A DNA stretch of 64,000 bases, from positions 874,716 to 938,715 of the forward strand of contig DAOSXA010000001.1 in assembly GCA_035380245.1 (NCBI GenBank). Reading direction: 5' to 3'. Every line of letters starts with the position of its first letter. Within the stretch, counting starts at the first letter, position 1. Source of the stretch: Candidatus Zixiibacteriota bacterium (GTDB taxonomy: Bacteria > Zixibacteria > MSB-5A5 > GN15 > FEB-12). The notes beneath the pieces are model-generated. The model was not told the origin of the DNA, made no database searches, and saw nothing but the letters and a program-made list of their open reading frames with translations. This document shows positions 36,741-45,885 of this stretch, one piece after another. A program made the translations under genes and the position numbers.

Positions 36741-36769
36741 AATGTAAAGAATACTTTACATAGTGTCAA
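36741..36769 (-). promoter_or_regulatory. Promoter with overlapping palindromic operator
   Basis: On the minus strand, TTGACA (36764-36769) and TACATT (36741-36746) are spaced by 17 bases. A perfect inverted repeat with arms ATGTAAAG/CTTTACAT (36742-36761, 4-base spacer) covers the -10 and spacer. A weaker repeat, AAGTA/TACTT, flanks it at 36768-36782. The regulator encoded 65 bases downstream is the obvious ligand. Confidence 0.8.
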
Positions 36770-36942
36770 GTATAATTTACTTCTAATGATATTGGTTTAT
36801 AACTGTTTTTTTATCTATTTCGTCTGTAGTGAGATATTTTATCCATTGTGGATTGTTGAATGTCAGACTGCATGACAGTTCTCTCGAAGGAGCTTTTTCT
36901 GAATCAATCCGGTCCGAACGCGATCTAACAGAGCAGGAGGTG

Positions 36943-37161
36943 ATGACTTTGATAGATGCAAACATAAACATCGAAGATATGGTCCATAAATATCCCGGCA
37001 CGGTCAAATGGCTCATCGCCCACGGTCTTCCCTGTGTTGTTTGTGGGGAGCCTTTCTGGGGAACGTTAAAGGAGCTGTGTCAACAGAAGGGCTGGGACGA
37101 TGAAAAGATTCAGGCGCTGGTTGATGAATTCAACGTTGAGCATAAAAGTCCTTTGAGTTAG
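36943..37161 (+). CDS. DUF1858 domain protein
   Basis: 72 residues. INIEDMVHKYPGTVKWLIAHGLPCVVCG matches the DUF1858 pattern, a short helical domain with a C-x2-C pair, often thought to bind a metal or cluster or to sit beside hybrid-cluster-type redox proteins. An AGGAGGTG ribosome site is 2 bases from the ATG at 36943 but 8 bases from a TTG at 36949, so the true start may be the TTG. A longer frame back to 36829 has no support. It is divergent from the HTH operon. Confidence 0.8.
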   Translation: MTLIDANINIEDMVHKYPGTVKWLIAHGLPCVVCGEPFWGTLKELCQQKGWDDEKIQALVDEFNVEHKSPLS

Positions 37162-37307
37162 CGACGAGCGCTTTTCAATAGTCATAGACAAAGATGCGTG
37201 TCAACTGATATCGCGGTCCGATAATTCCCCAATAAATGTTGTTTTCAAACGGACTGTACGAGACTCATGAAATTTCATGGGAAGGGATCTGTGTGGTCGG
37301 TCAAATA

Positions 37308-37450
37308 GGGACTGCTGAAAAAGTCATACACTCGGATATTCAGAAAAACACAACTGTGATGCGAGCGACATAAGGCCACCCGCTGCGCGAGGTTAAGGTT
37401 ATTTAACGCGTAGCGGCGGGGCTTGTCTCCCCTGCAGAAAAGGTTATCCG
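37308..37450. repeat. MITE-like repeat, copy 2
   Basis: Begins GGGACTGCTGAAAAAGTCATAC, written here as its two halves GGGACTGCTG and AAAAAGTCATAC. It contains ATGCGAGCGAC, CCGCTGCGCGAGGTTA and the core TTTAACGCGTAGCGGCGGGG. The right end (AAAAGGTTATCC) is degraded compared with TTTTTCAACA in the other copies. Confidence 0.7.
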
Positions 37451-37494
37451 CGGGCAGCAAATGCTTCGTCTGCTCCTGTAGTGAAGACTCGGGT

Positions 37495-37572
37495 GGCCAA
37501 CCCGTCCACGGGTGGGGAGTGGGTTGCAGACCTTCAGGTCTTAGTAGGGCATGTCTCTCCGAGACATGCCAA
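37495..37572. repeat. Palindromic hairpins upstream of the asparaginase gene
   Basis: A CCCGTCCACGGGTGGG-type hairpin and GGCATGTCTC-tcc-GAGACATGCC (37548-37570, preceded by TAGTA) belong to the dispersed set. Together with the MITE copy they fill the gap 37162-37639; no other gene is seen there. Confidence 0.65.
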
Positions 37573-37639
37573 TGCTTTCTTGCTCGTCAGGTTGTGGGGA
37601 TGCTATATTGCCTCATACTTTCAAACCTGAACGGACAGT

Positions 37640-38587
37640 ATGAAAAATAAATACGGCATTGTGATCCACGGCGGTGCGGGGACAATTCTGCGCGAGAAAA
37701 TGACTCCCGAAACCGAAACGGAAATTCGCGCCACCCTCAAACAATCGTTACAAGCCGGTTACGATCTTCTGGACGACGGTCGCGCAGCGCTCGATGCGGT
37801 GGTGGCGGCAATCAACGTGATGGAGAACTCTCCCCTGTTCAACGCCGGCAAGGGAGCGGTGTTTACTCACGACGGCGACTGTGAGCAGGATGCCACGATC
37901 ATGGATGGAACCACCGGCCAAGCCGGAGCGGTGGCGGGGGTACGCCAGATTGCCAATCCGATCAATCTCGCCCGAACGGTGATGGAAAAATCGCCGCATG
38001 TTCTTCTCATTGCCGGCGGCGCGGAGCAGTTCGCACGGGAGCAGGGATTCGAGATGATGCCCCCGGAGTATTTTCATACCCAACTACGTCGCGATCAACT
38101 CAAGGCCGCACTCGAAAAAGAAAAAAGCTCTGAGGGCAAAGATTCCGGCTCGATAACTCTTTCCGAGGACGGCAAGCACGGGACGGTCGGAGCGGTGGCC
38201 CTCGATAAGGAAGGCCGTCTGGCCGCAGCGACATCATCCGGCGGTATGACCAATAAACGGTTCGGGCGGGTCGGTGATTCGGCGATTGTCGGCGCCGGCA
38301 CCTGGGCCGATAAAACCTGTGCGATTTCCACTACCGGCCACGGCGAGTTTTTTATGCGCGGGGTGGTGGCGTACGATCTTGCAGTCAACATGGCCTATCG
38401 CGGTATGACGCTTGAACAAGCAGCCCGGACCACGGTGGCCGACAAGCTCGACGCGACCGGGGGAACGGGTGGACTGATCGCGATCGATCGCGACGGCAAT
38501 TTTACTCTGCCGTATAACACAGTCGGTATGTACCGAGGATTTCTCATGCCTGGCGGCGAGCCCTACGTGGCGATTTGGGAGAAGTGA
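37640..38587 (+). CDS. Isoaspartyl peptidase/L-asparaginase (Ntn hydrolase, plant type)
   Basis: 315 residues. The N-terminus IVIHGGAG, PLFNAGKGAVFTHDG and DGTTGQAGAVAGV are typical. The autocatalytic cleavage site and nucleophile Thr are in KHGTVGAVALDKEGRLAAATSSGGM, followed by GRVGDSAIVGAGTWAD and a GHGE element. The protein self-cleaves into alpha and beta subunits and hydrolyses isoaspartyl dipeptides or asparagine. There is no signal peptide, so it is cytoplasmic. A GNAT gene follows after 9 bases. Confidence 0.96.
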   Translation: MKNKYGIVIHGGAGTILREKMTPETETEIRATLKQSLQAGYDLLDDGRAALDAVVAAINVMENSPLFNAGKGAVFTHDGDCEQDATIMDGTTGQAGAVAGVRQIANPINLARTVMEKSPHVLLIAGGAEQFAREQGFEMMPPEYFHTQLRRDQLKAALEKEKSSEGKDSGSITLSEDGKHGTVGAVALDKEGRLAAATSSGGMTNKRFGRVGDSAIVGAGTWADKTCAISTTGHGEFFMRGVVAYDLAVNMAYRGMTLEQAARTTVADKLDATGGTGGLIAIDRDGNFTLPYNTVGMYRGFLMPGGEPYVAIWEK

Positions 38588-38596
38588 AGAGAGACC

Positions 38597-39049
38597 ATGA
38601 CTGCCGTTCCCGACATCTCCCTCCGAACCGCGAGCGACGCGGACTCCGAGTTTTTCTTCGAGGTTACCAAAGCAGCCCTCGGTAAATATATCGAGTTGAC
38701 CTGGGGCTGGGATGAGGATCAACAGCGCCGTCTGCATGAAGAGAAATGGCACATCGACAATAGTTATGTGGTGATTGCAGAAGGACGGGAGATGGGGACT
38801 TTGCGCTATGAAGAAGGCTCCGAAAGGTTTTATGTCCGCTCGCTGTATCTTCTACCGGCCTGGCAAAACCGAGGCATCGGCACGCGTATCATGCGCTTGA
38901 TTATGGATCGAGCTTCCTCCGCCGGTCTCCCGGTAGGATTGCATGTATTGAAAAACAATCCGGCGCGGCGTTTGTACGAACGCCTTGGGTTCGTGATTAT
39001 CGACCAGAACGAAACCCATTTCGAAATGGAGTTCAAATTACCGGGATAG
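38597..39049 (+). CDS. GNAT-family N-acetyltransferase
   Basis: 150 residues. The acetyl-CoA loop is LYLLPAWQNRGIGTRIM (Q/RxxGxG/A type), preceded by a beta-strand region YVVIAEGREMGTLRYEEG and followed by LHVLKNNPARRLYERLGF. The start of the domain (SLRTASDADSEFFFEVTKAAL) is complete. It is likely co-transcribed with the asparaginase gene 9 bases upstream. The substrate is unknown. Confidence 0.92.
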   Translation: MTAVPDISLRTASDADSEFFFEVTKAALGKYIELTWGWDEDQQRRLHEEKWHIDNSYVVIAEGREMGTLRYEEGSERFYVRSLYLLPAWQNRGIGTRIMRLIMDRASSAGLPVGLHVLKNNPARRLYERLGFVIIDQNETHFEMEFKLPG

Positions 39050-39240
39050 GCTCTGCCAGGATGAAGTTAATCACTACGCGAGGCTAGAGTCTGTCGTTCC
39101 GTAATTGGGGAGTGTTCATAAAAGTTACTTATTGCCTTCACGTTTTTTAATTGGTCGATTACTAGAACCAATTGTCCATAACAGCGGTTAAAGCAAAGTA
39201 ACCGCTCCAAAACCAGGGCTGATAACAAGGGTGTCTGAAA

Positions 39241-40011
39241 ATGGCGGACAAACAACAACTCTTTGCACGCTTTAAGAAAGACCCGCAGCTTTTTGCGCTA
39301 CATATCGGCGATCTGGATGATTTCTATTTCGAGCGCTGTCGCTGGCTGACTCTCGGCGGCGAGGACGGTCCGGTCCGTGAAGTGATTCTCATTTACCGGG
39401 GACCCGGCCACCCAACCGTTCTGGCGCTCGGAAAAACGGATGATTTCCCGGCCTTTCTGGACAACTCACTGACGAGCCTACCCGACAAGTTCTATTGCCA
39501 TTATCAGGATCCCAACGGTGATATTATCCGTAAGCTCTTCGATGAACAGCCGTTCGGCGAGTATTTCAAGATGGGTCTAACTCCGGAGGCTTATCGACCG
39601 CCGCTTTCGGACGACCGGGGCATCAAACGCTTACATGCCGATCATGCCGATGATCTGACGGCGCTTTATCGCAAGGCCTATCCGGGAAATTATTTCGACC
39701 GTCGCATGCTGGACACCGGCAAGTATTTAGGCTGTTTCAAAGACGACGAACTGGTTGGCGCGGCCGGGGTGCATGTTGACTCCGATGAATACAACATCGC
39801 CGTTTTAGGTAATATCACTACCCATCCGGATCATCGTCGACACGGTATCGCGACCAGGTTGACCGGGGCACTGGTCGGAGAGCTGGTTGAGGAAAAGAAA
39901 ACAGTCTCCCTCAACGTTCATTCCGAGAACGATCCGGCCATTCGCGCCTATCGGCGATTGGGATTCAAGATTATTCATCGTTATCGCGAGGGTCTTTTCA
40001 CACGCCGCTGA
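39241..40011 (+). CDS. GNAT-family N-acetyltransferase with N-terminal extension
   Basis: 256 residues. The first ~125 (FARFKKDPQLFALHIGDLDD) form an extra domain seen in FR47-like acetyltransferases. The C-terminal GNAT core has ITTHPDHRRHGIATRLTGAL (acetyl-CoA loop) and LNVHSENDPAIRAYRRLGF. It is a stand-alone gene with its own start, separated from the previous GNAT by 190 bases, and the substrate cannot be read. Confidence 0.9.
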   Translation: MADKQQLFARFKKDPQLFALHIGDLDDFYFERCRWLTLGGEDGPVREVILIYRGPGHPTVLALGKTDDFPAFLDNSLTSLPDKFYCHYQDPNGDIIRKLFDEQPFGEYFKMGLTPEAYRPPLSDDRGIKRLHADHADDLTALYRKAYPGNYFDRRMLDTGKYLGCFKDDELVGAAGVHVDSDEYNIAVLGNITTHPDHRRHGIATRLTGALVGELVEEKKTVSLNVHSENDPAIRAYRRLGFKIIHRYREGLFTRR

Positions 40012-40099
40012 TAAGTCTCTCCCCTCTACAGTTCCTGTCATTGCATGGAGCGGGACAACAAAGCAATCTCAGTCCGCTTGATTGGGAAAATGGTGAGGT

Positions 40100-40447
40100 T
40101 TATTCTTCCCCCGCCTCATAACGGCGCTGGTTCTTTTCCCAAATCGAGTCGCTTTCGCGGAACTTGATCTCCATCGAGACGGAATCGGCGATTCCTTCGG
40201 CGCCGGCGAAATTGCTGTCCCAGATCGGGGCGAGGCGGGCGGTGGAGTCATCCTTGAGACTGTTGATATAATCGAGCCGTGCACTTTCCGCCTCATCAGA
40301 GACGAATTTCGGCGAAGTCGTGTCGGTCGTTATGGTGGTGTCGGGAACAACGGTGTCGGCGGTATCGCCGCTGTCCATCGGCCGGAACAACTCGATTACG
40401 AACCAGAGCGCGATACCTATTGCGAATCCGATCAGAAATTTGCGCAT
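40100..40447 (-). CDS. Hypothetical protein with N-terminal membrane anchor
   Basis: 115 residues. One hydrophobic helix (FLIGFAIGIALWFVIELF) is followed by a Thr/Asp-rich linker (DTVVPDTTITTDTTS) and a polar helical tail (DSDSIWEKNQRRYEAGEE). The family is not recognised. It lies 24 bases downstream of the GT39-like gene on the same strand, so the two probably share a transcript. Confidence 0.7.
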   Translation of the reverse strand: MRKFLIGFAIGIALWFVIELFRPMDSGDTADTVVPDTTITTDTTSPKFVSDEAESARLDYINSLKDDSTARLAPIWDSNFAGAEGIADSVSMEIKFRESDSIWEKNQRRYEAGEE

Positions 40448-40471
40448 AGTATACTCTCACTCCTCGAACGA

Positions 40472-41920
40472 TCAAAAAATAACATGCAACGGCGTGCTGA
40501 CTTCCGTGAGATCGAAATGCTGATTGTCCAGGTTGTACTTCTCCACTTCAGGCAAATGATAGAAACGATATCCTTCGGCCGATAGGATATCAACCTGATT
40601 TTGATCGAGGTAGTAGATGAATTTGAGGCTGTCGTTATCGTCGTTACGTCGCAACATTCTTACGTACGGCTCCCACCAGGCGATGCAGACCGCTGCTTTC
40701 CCGGGGAGCGATTCACCCTGCTCGATCAGGTTATGTACGAAGCGATCGCTTCTGATGCGTTTGTCGCGCAGAGACAAGATCTGTCCCTGTGATATTTGCA
40801 TCGACGCGCCGGATTCTTTCAAGTCAAAAAAGCAGGTAAACGCCAGGATCACGCATATAGCGATCATGACTCTTCGATGCAAACTTCCGGCCAGGATCAA
40901 TATCGCGAACGGCACGAGTGGAATCAGATAGGACGGTTCACAGGGGAGGCGAAGGAAAGCTACGACGTACAGGACGATTGCCACGATCGACGGCCGAAGA
41001 AAACGGCGCCATGACCTGTCGTGTTGGTCGTCCGTTACAACGGCGCCGGGGAAAAACGCTGCCGCCACTAAAATGAGGCCAAGCGCAACGGCGCCGAAAT
41101 AACCCCAGACACCGAACGTCAACTTACTGAGGACGTCCACCATCGGTGTGCCCGAGACATCGTAGAAAGTGAAGAAGGCCTTGCCGTATTTCATGTAAAC
41201 GGGCAGATATAAAATTGCGGAGGTTGCAAGTACGGGAATCAGATAGCACATTAACTGGATGAAAACGGTTCGCAAAGAAACTTTGCGCCAGGTAAGGCTA
41301 AGGATGATCAAGAACGGCAGAACCATAGCTCCCGAGGTAATGCGACAACCAACAGCCGCTCCGAGCGCTATTCCACTCCATATCAAACGCCCCTTGAGAA
41401 ACAGGTAAAGGCTCAGCATGATGAACGCCAGCGCCCAGATGTAGTCCATCGTAATTGTGCCGGCCACATAGACAATAGGCGTGAAAGCGAGCGCCAAACC
41501 AGCGAGTTCCGCGTTTCTTACCTTCATGAGGCGGAGCGAGAGAATAAAAAAGACCACCGCGGCGACACTCATTATCATACTTGCGCCGTTCATGAGCCAC
41601 GGCCCGCCGGGAATGAGAAACGCGGAGATAATCTCGTGCAGAGGAAAACCGGGAGGACGTGAGTAGACATAACTGCTTGTGTCCAGGATAGTCCTGGCGG
41701 CATTCGCAACCCGCCAGGCGTCGGGGTCATTGCCGTAACCGGGTGTCAGAAACGGCAGACGCGAAAGACCGACGACAGCCGCAATGAAGATTAGTGCTTT
41801 GTTGGTATCCTTCAATTTCTTGAGAGTAGCAATTGGATTCAAACCATCAAACTCCCGGCGCTCGTAATCTAGATTATTAATTCCTGCTGGTTTGACCGCG
41901 AACAAGTCAAACGATGTCAC
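40472..41920 (-). CDS. Polytopic membrane protein, GT39/ArnT-like glycosyltransferase family
   Basis: 482 residues with about 10 hydrophobic helices. The first periplasmic loop carries an acidic motif after the first helix (TPGYGNDPDAWRVANAAR), as in lipid-linked-sugar-dependent transferases of the PMT_2 group, and SRPPGFPLHEIISAFL follows. The C-terminal ~100 residues are soluble (VCIAWWEPYVRMLRRNDD). The substrate is unknown. AT content is slightly higher than in neighbours. Confidence 0.75.
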   Translation of the reverse strand: MTSFDLFAVKPAGINNLDYERREFDGLNPIATLKKLKDTNKALIFIAAVVGLSRLPFLTPGYGNDPDAWRVANAARTILDTSSYVYSRPPGFPLHEIISAFLIPGGPWLMNGASMIMSVAAVVFFILSLRLMKVRNAELAGLALAFTPIVYVAGTITMDYIWALAFIMLSLYLFLKGRLIWSGIALGAAVGCRITSGAMVLPFLIILSLTWRKVSLRTVFIQLMCYLIPVLATSAILYLPVYMKYGKAFFTFYDVSGTPMVDVLSKLTFGVWGYFGAVALGLILVAAAFFPGAVVTDDQHDRSWRRFLRPSIVAIVLYVVAFLRLPCEPSYLIPLVPFAILILAGSLHRRVMIAICVILAFTCFFDLKESGASMQISQGQILSLRDKRIRSDRFVHNLIEQGESLPGKAAVCIAWWEPYVRMLRRNDDNDSLKFIYYLDQNQVDILSAEGYRFYHLPEVEKYNLDNQHFDLTEVSTPLHVIF

Positions 41921-41977
41921 AAGGTAGGCGTACCGGGCGCGGCTATCAAGGTTTATTGCAATGACGGGAATTGTAAG

Positions 41978-42194
41978 GTCGGGACCCTTGGTCCCGACAT
42001 CCTGCGCTTGACTAGCGTGCGGTGCGCAGGCCGGGATCCCCGCGATCCCGGCCGGTTCCGGAGCGTTATTGCCAATTGATGGCAGGTCTCGGAAAGATCT
42101 GCTCTACTGGATGCTTGGAAGGATTGATATCGTCGAAATCACAGTGATTTGGTCTTACGAGTAACTTCAGCGTCAGGACCGCGAGGGTCCTGAC
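41978..42194. repeat. Run of palindromic hairpins
   Basis: GTCGGGACC-ctt-GGTCCCGAC (41978-41998), GGCCGGGATC-cccgc-GATCCCGGCC (42029-42053), an imperfect GGCAGGTCT/AGATCTGC pair (42072-42098) and GTCAGGACC-gcgag-GGTCCTGAC with CTACG flank (42172-42194). They fill most of the gap 41921-42350, and no gene is seen there. Confidence 0.75.
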
Positions 42195-42224
42195 CTACGA
42201 AGAAAATGTAATTTTCGACAAACC

Positions 42225-42252
42225 AAAAAAGCCCCCGCAAGCGCAGGGGCTG
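42225..42252 (-). terminator. Rho-independent terminator of moxR
   Basis: Read on the minus strand, AGCCCC and GGGGCT enclose a small inner GC hairpin and are followed by TTTTTTGG. It lies about 100 bases past the moxR stop codon. Confidence 0.8.
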
Positions 42253-42350
42253 ACCTTGTTCATAGTACCTTGTGAAACCTTTTTCCCACCCAAGGGGTGG
42301 GGCACGGTTACCTATGTCCGGTTTGTGCAAACGTCTGCTCGTTCCGGCCG

Positions 42351-43361
42351 TTATCCCTTCGGCTCTTTGATCTGCTCAAGGAGTCGCTTGATAATCTCGA
42401 GCGTGTCAACCCCGTCCGCCTCGGCGTTGAACGAGGTGACGATGCGGTGCCGCAGCACCGGATAGGCGGCAAAGCGGACATCCTCCGGGCCGGGAGTCGG
42501 GCGGCCGTCGAGAATCGCGCGGGTCTTGGCGGCCAGGATCAAATACTGTGAGGCACGCGGTCCGGCTCCCCAGTTGACCCAGTTCTTCACGAAATCAGGA
42601 GCGTTCGGTTCGCCTGGGCGGGTTGCCCGAACGAGACTGACGGCGTATTGCACCAGATGATCCGACACCGGCACCTTACGCACCAGCTGCTGGTAAGCAC
42701 CGATCTCGGTCGGTGTCAACACTTTGTTGAGTTGGTAATTGAGTATAGTCGTAGTTGACTTGACGATTCGTGCTTCCTCGGCGTCGGAAGGGTAATCCAC
42801 GAAAACGTTAAACATGAACCGGTCAAGCTGCGCTTCCGGCAATGGGTAGGTCCCCTCCTGCTCGATCGGGTTCTGCGTCGCGAGCACGAAAAACGGCTCG
42901 TCCAGTTTGTAGGTCTCGCCGCTCGCGGTTACTTCGTGCTCCTGCATCGCCTGCAACAAAGCCGCCTGCGTTTTCGGCGGCGTGCGGTTGATTTCATCGG
43001 CCAGGATAATGTTGGCGAACACGGGGCCTTTGACAAAACGGAACTGACGTTTGCCGGTGGCCCGGTCGTCATCGATAATATCCGTACCGGTGATATCGGA
43101 AGGCATCAGATCCGGTGTGAACTGAATCCGGTTGAATTTCAGGTCGAGCACCTGAGCGAGGGTGGAAATCAGCAATGTCTTGGCCAGGCCGGGAACGCCG
43201 ACCAGCAGGCAATGGCCGTTGGAAAGCAGGGAGATCAGGAGCTGTTCGATTACGGCGTCCTGACCAATAATAACCTTGCCTATCTCGGCTTTTATCTCGG
43301 CGTAACTTTTATTGAGTCTCTCGACAGCGGCAATATCGGATCCGGATTCAGCGGCGGACAT
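42351..43361 (-). CDS. MoxR-family AAA+ ATPase
   Basis: 336 residues from the ATG at 43361, with GGAGG 5 bases upstream. Walker A is GVPGLAKTLLISTLAQ, Walker B is NIILADEINRTPPKTQAALLQAM, sensor 1 is FVLATQNPIEQEGTYPLPEAQLDRFM and the arginine-finger region is intact. MoxR ATPases act as chaperones for metal-centre or von Willebrand-A-domain partners such as DUF58 proteins. The DUF58 gene of this window lies 34 kb away, so here MoxR stands alone. The region 43362-43761 upstream shows no gene, only the AT-rich promoter area. Confidence 0.94.
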   Translation of the reverse strand: MSAAESGSDIAAVERLNKSYAEIKAEIGKVIIGQDAVIEQLLISLLSNGHCLLVGVPGLAKTLLISTLAQVLDLKFNRIQFTPDLMPSDITGTDIIDDDRATGKRQFRFVKGPVFANIILADEINRTPPKTQAALLQAMQEHEVTASGETYKLDEPFFVLATQNPIEQEGTYPLPEAQLDRFMFNVFVDYPSDAEEARIVKSTTTILNYQLNKVLTPTEIGAYQQLVRKVPVSDHLVQYAVSLVRATRPGEPNAPDFVKNWVNWGAGPRASQYLILAAKTRAILDGRPTPGPEDVRFAAYPVLRHRIVTSFNAEADGVDTLEIIKRLLEQIKEPKG

Positions 43362-43761
43362 CAATTCCTCCAGGTTCAGCAGTCACAATATGTTGTTTTC
43401 ATGTATCGACTTATACAATCACAACGACGTTCGGGACGAAAACTCCAGACCGGTCAGGTGAGCTTTTCCGCATCTTCGGTTAGAGATTATATCCGGTCCA
43501 ATAGATCCGCCCGGCAATATCCCTGAACTTACTCGTTAACTTCTATCACACCAACCGTTTAGCGGCAACCGGAAATAATGTACTACTTGACCAAAGCGCT
43601 CTAACGAATAACCTAACAGTAACTTAACAGTGAATCATGAGGTGTGGAAAAGGCTGCCTTTGCGGGCGATGGAAGCTCAAGGTATCTTATTGAAAGACAA
43701 TTTATTGCAAGGATGTCCACATTTTTCGCCTATTTTCCACACAATTCACATGGTGTTTATT

Positions 43762-44184
43762 TCAGTCCTCTTCGGTGCTCGCCGGTTCTTCCTCCATCAT
43801 CGGCTCCGGAGTCAGAAAACCGAGGTTCGGGGCGGCATCTTTCATACTGCAACCGCCGCAAAACACAGCGCCTTCTTCGATTATGAGTGACTTGGTACGG
43901 AGGTCGCCGTCCATTTCGCAGTTCGCCTGGAGTTCAATTTTCTCCGAAGTAACCACATCACCGATCATTTTCCCGGCGATGATGGCCGATTCAGCCTCAA
44001 TCTGTGCTTCGACTCGACCGGTCGTGCCGATCGTCACGCAGTCGTTGCAGTTGATTTTTCCTTTTACCTCACCGTCGACTCGCAGCGCTCCCTTGATTTC
44101 AAGCGTGCCGGTAATGACGGTGTCGCGGCCGATGATCGTGTTGGTCAGGCCGCCTCCTTCGCCGTTGCTACCTTTCTTGATCAT
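43762..44184 (-). CDS. Bactofilin-family cytoskeletal protein
   Basis: 140 residues. The central beta-helix consists of short hydrophobic repeats (TIIGRDTVITGTLEIKGALRVDGEVKGKINCNDCVTIG is the conserved start, here paraphrased as TVITGTLEIKGALRVDGEV plus GKINC). Bactofilins polymerise without nucleotide and position cell-wall enzymes. The gene overlaps the M23 peptidase gene by 17 bases, the common pairing of a bactofilin with an LytM-type peptidase. The tail is acidic (EPMMEEEPASTEED). Confidence 0.94.
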   Translation of the reverse strand: MIKKGSNGEGGGLTNTIIGRDTVITGTLEIKGALRVDGEVKGKINCNDCVTIGTTGRVEAQIEAESAIIAGKMIGDVVTSEKIELQANCEMDGDLRTKSLIIEEGAVFCGGCSMKDAAPNLGFLTPEPMMEEEPASTEED

Positions 44185-44947
44185 AACTGCTTTCCAAAGG
44201 ATTTATAGGTTCACCTTTTAATCTCACTTCATAATGTAAATGCGGTGCGGTCGAGATCCCCGTGTTGCCGGACAAAGCCACCCGGCTCCCGGCCAGTACC
44301 TCCTGCCCCGGATGGACCAGGATGGTATCGTTGTGACCGTACAATGTCTCGATCGTATCGGAGTTCTGCACGATCAACACGTTGCCGTAAACGGAATCAT
44401 AGTCGGCCGAAGTAACCGTGCCGTTGGCGGTCGACAACACCGGCGTGCCGATACGGCAGGCGATATCGACTCCCGGATGATACCGCTCGGGATCTTTGAT
44501 CTGGAATTGCTGCGAGATCGTGCCGTTGAGCGGAAGGCCGTGCGGATAATTGAAATCCGCATCGGGCGGACGAGCCATCACCACCGGATTCGGTTCGTTG
44601 TCCCCGAGAATGGCCGAGTCGCTCGGCATCGGCGGGAAAACGTATTCAATTCCGGCCAGCTCGGTCAGGCGACCGACAATCTCGCGCGCCTGCTGAAGAT
44701 TCATTTCGAGCAATTGCACCTTGTATTGATAACGCTGAAGCCTTTCGTTTTCAGCCTGTACCCGCTCGGTGATCGCCGCGCGTTCCAGCACCTGTCCGTA
44801 AAAAGCCGCGAACAACACGATGCCGATAATAATCGCTCCGAGCAGCAGCAGCAGTGTACGCAGCAACCAGCTCCGCATGCGGAACTCGCGGCGCGCCCCG
44901 GTGCCGTCGGGAATAATCATTATCGTTACGTATTTACTCGTTCGCAT
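44168..44947 (-). CDS. M23-family (LytM-type) metallopeptidase
   Basis: 259 residues. A basic N-terminus, a transmembrane helix (LLRTLLLLLGAIIIGIVLF, about 28-48), a coiled-coil segment (about 60-95) and a C-terminal peptidase_M23 domain are seen. Zinc ligands are in HPGVD and HLHYE, with TLYGHNDTILVHPGQEV between them. It should cut peptidoglycan cross-links in the periplasm. It overlaps the downstream bactofilin gene and follows parB by 90 bases. Confidence 0.94.
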   Translation of the reverse strand: MRTSKYVTIMIIPDGTGARREFRMRSWLLRTLLLLLGAIIIGIVLFAAFYGQVLERAAITERVQAENERLQRYQYKVQLLEMNLQQAREIVGRLTELAGIEYVFPPMPSDSAILGDNEPNPVVMARPPDADFNYPHGLPLNGTISQQFQIKDPERYHPGVDIACRIGTPVLSTANGTVTSADYDSVYGNVLIVQNSDTIETLYGHNDTILVHPGQEVLAGSRVALSGNTGISTAPHLHYEVRLKGEPINPLESSYDQER

Positions 44948-45036
44948 ACTTTTTATACTGCCGTTCGCATGTTGTGTGTTTTTTCAACGCGGCATGCGAT
45001 GACGACGGGTAATCGTCTACAATTATATATTATCGG

Positions 45037-45885
45037 CTAGACTTCAATCTTCTGAAACAACTCCAGCAAACGCGTCAAGTCGTCGTCGCTGTAATACTCG
45101 ATCTCGATCCTGCCCCCCTTCAGGGTGTGATTGATCCTGACCGCCGTGCCGAGCTTCTGACGCACCATCGATTCCGCTTCGGCGATAGCGGGAAGACGCC
45201 GCTTCGGAATCAGTTTGCGGCCTTTCGGCTTGCGCGTCCGTCGTTCGGTTTCGCGCACCGACATGGCGCCCTCGATAATCCTGTCCGCGAGACTCAGCAT
45301 TTCGGTTTCATCGTCAAGCGCCAGGATCGCACGGGCATGTCCCTCGGAGAGTTTGCCTTCGCGAATCATCTCCTTGATCTTCGCCGGCAGCGTCAACAAC
45401 CGCAGTACGTTGGTTACGGCGGCGCGACTCTTGCCGACTCGCTCGCCGAGCTGCGCCTGAGTCAGGCCGATCTTGTCGAGCAGCAGGCGATAGGCCTCGG
45501 CCGTTTCGAGCGGATTCAGATCCTCACGCTGGAGGTTTTCTATCAGGGCCAACTCGAGCATGCGGCCGTCGTCGACATCCTCCATCAATACGGCGGGGAC
45601 CTCGTTCATCCCGGCCAGGCGGGCGGCGCGGAACCGGCGCTCTCCGGCAATAATTGTAAAACTGGACCCATCTTGCCTAAGAACCAGCGGCTGCATGACG
45701 CCGTTGCGACGGAACGACTCGGCCAGTTCGGCCAGGGCGGCTTGGTCGAATGTCCGGCGCGGTTGCAACGGATTGGGACTGATCCGGTCGAGCGGCACCG
45801 AACGGAACCGGCGTTCCTTCGTTTCCTCGGTCGATTCGCCGGGGATCAGCGCCTGAAGGCCCTTGCCCAAAACGATTTTGCTCAT
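45037..45885 (-). CDS. parB: Chromosome partitioning protein ParB
   Basis: 282 residues from the ATG at 45885, which overlaps the parA stop as ATGA. The CTP-binding ParB/Srx domain has [14 protein letters not shown] and the [12 protein letters not shown] motif, the box [17 protein letters not shown] follows, and the helix-turn-helix lies at [22 protein letters not shown]-terminal dimerisation helix ends the protein. It binds parS sites, of which three candidates lie within 47.2-49.4 kb. Confidence 0.97.
   Translation of the reverse strand: MSKIVLGKGLQALIPGESTEETKERRFRSVPLDRISPNPLQPRRTFDQAALAELAESFRRNGVMQPLVLRQDGSSFTIIAGERRFRAARLAGMNEVPAVLMEDVDDGRMLELALIENLQREDLNPLETAEAYRLLLDKIGLTQAQLGERVGKSRAAVTNVLRLLTLPAKIKEMIREGKLSEGHARAILALDDETEMLSLADRIIEGAMSVRETERRTRKPKGRKLIPKRRLPAIAEAESMVRQKLGTAVRINHTLKGGRIEIEYYSDDDLTRLLELFQKIEV

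Noticed and set aside
36829..36942. N-terminal 38-residue extension of the DUF1858 protein
   Set aside because: The strong AGGAGGTG site lies at 36935-36942, so translation starts at 36943 or 36949.
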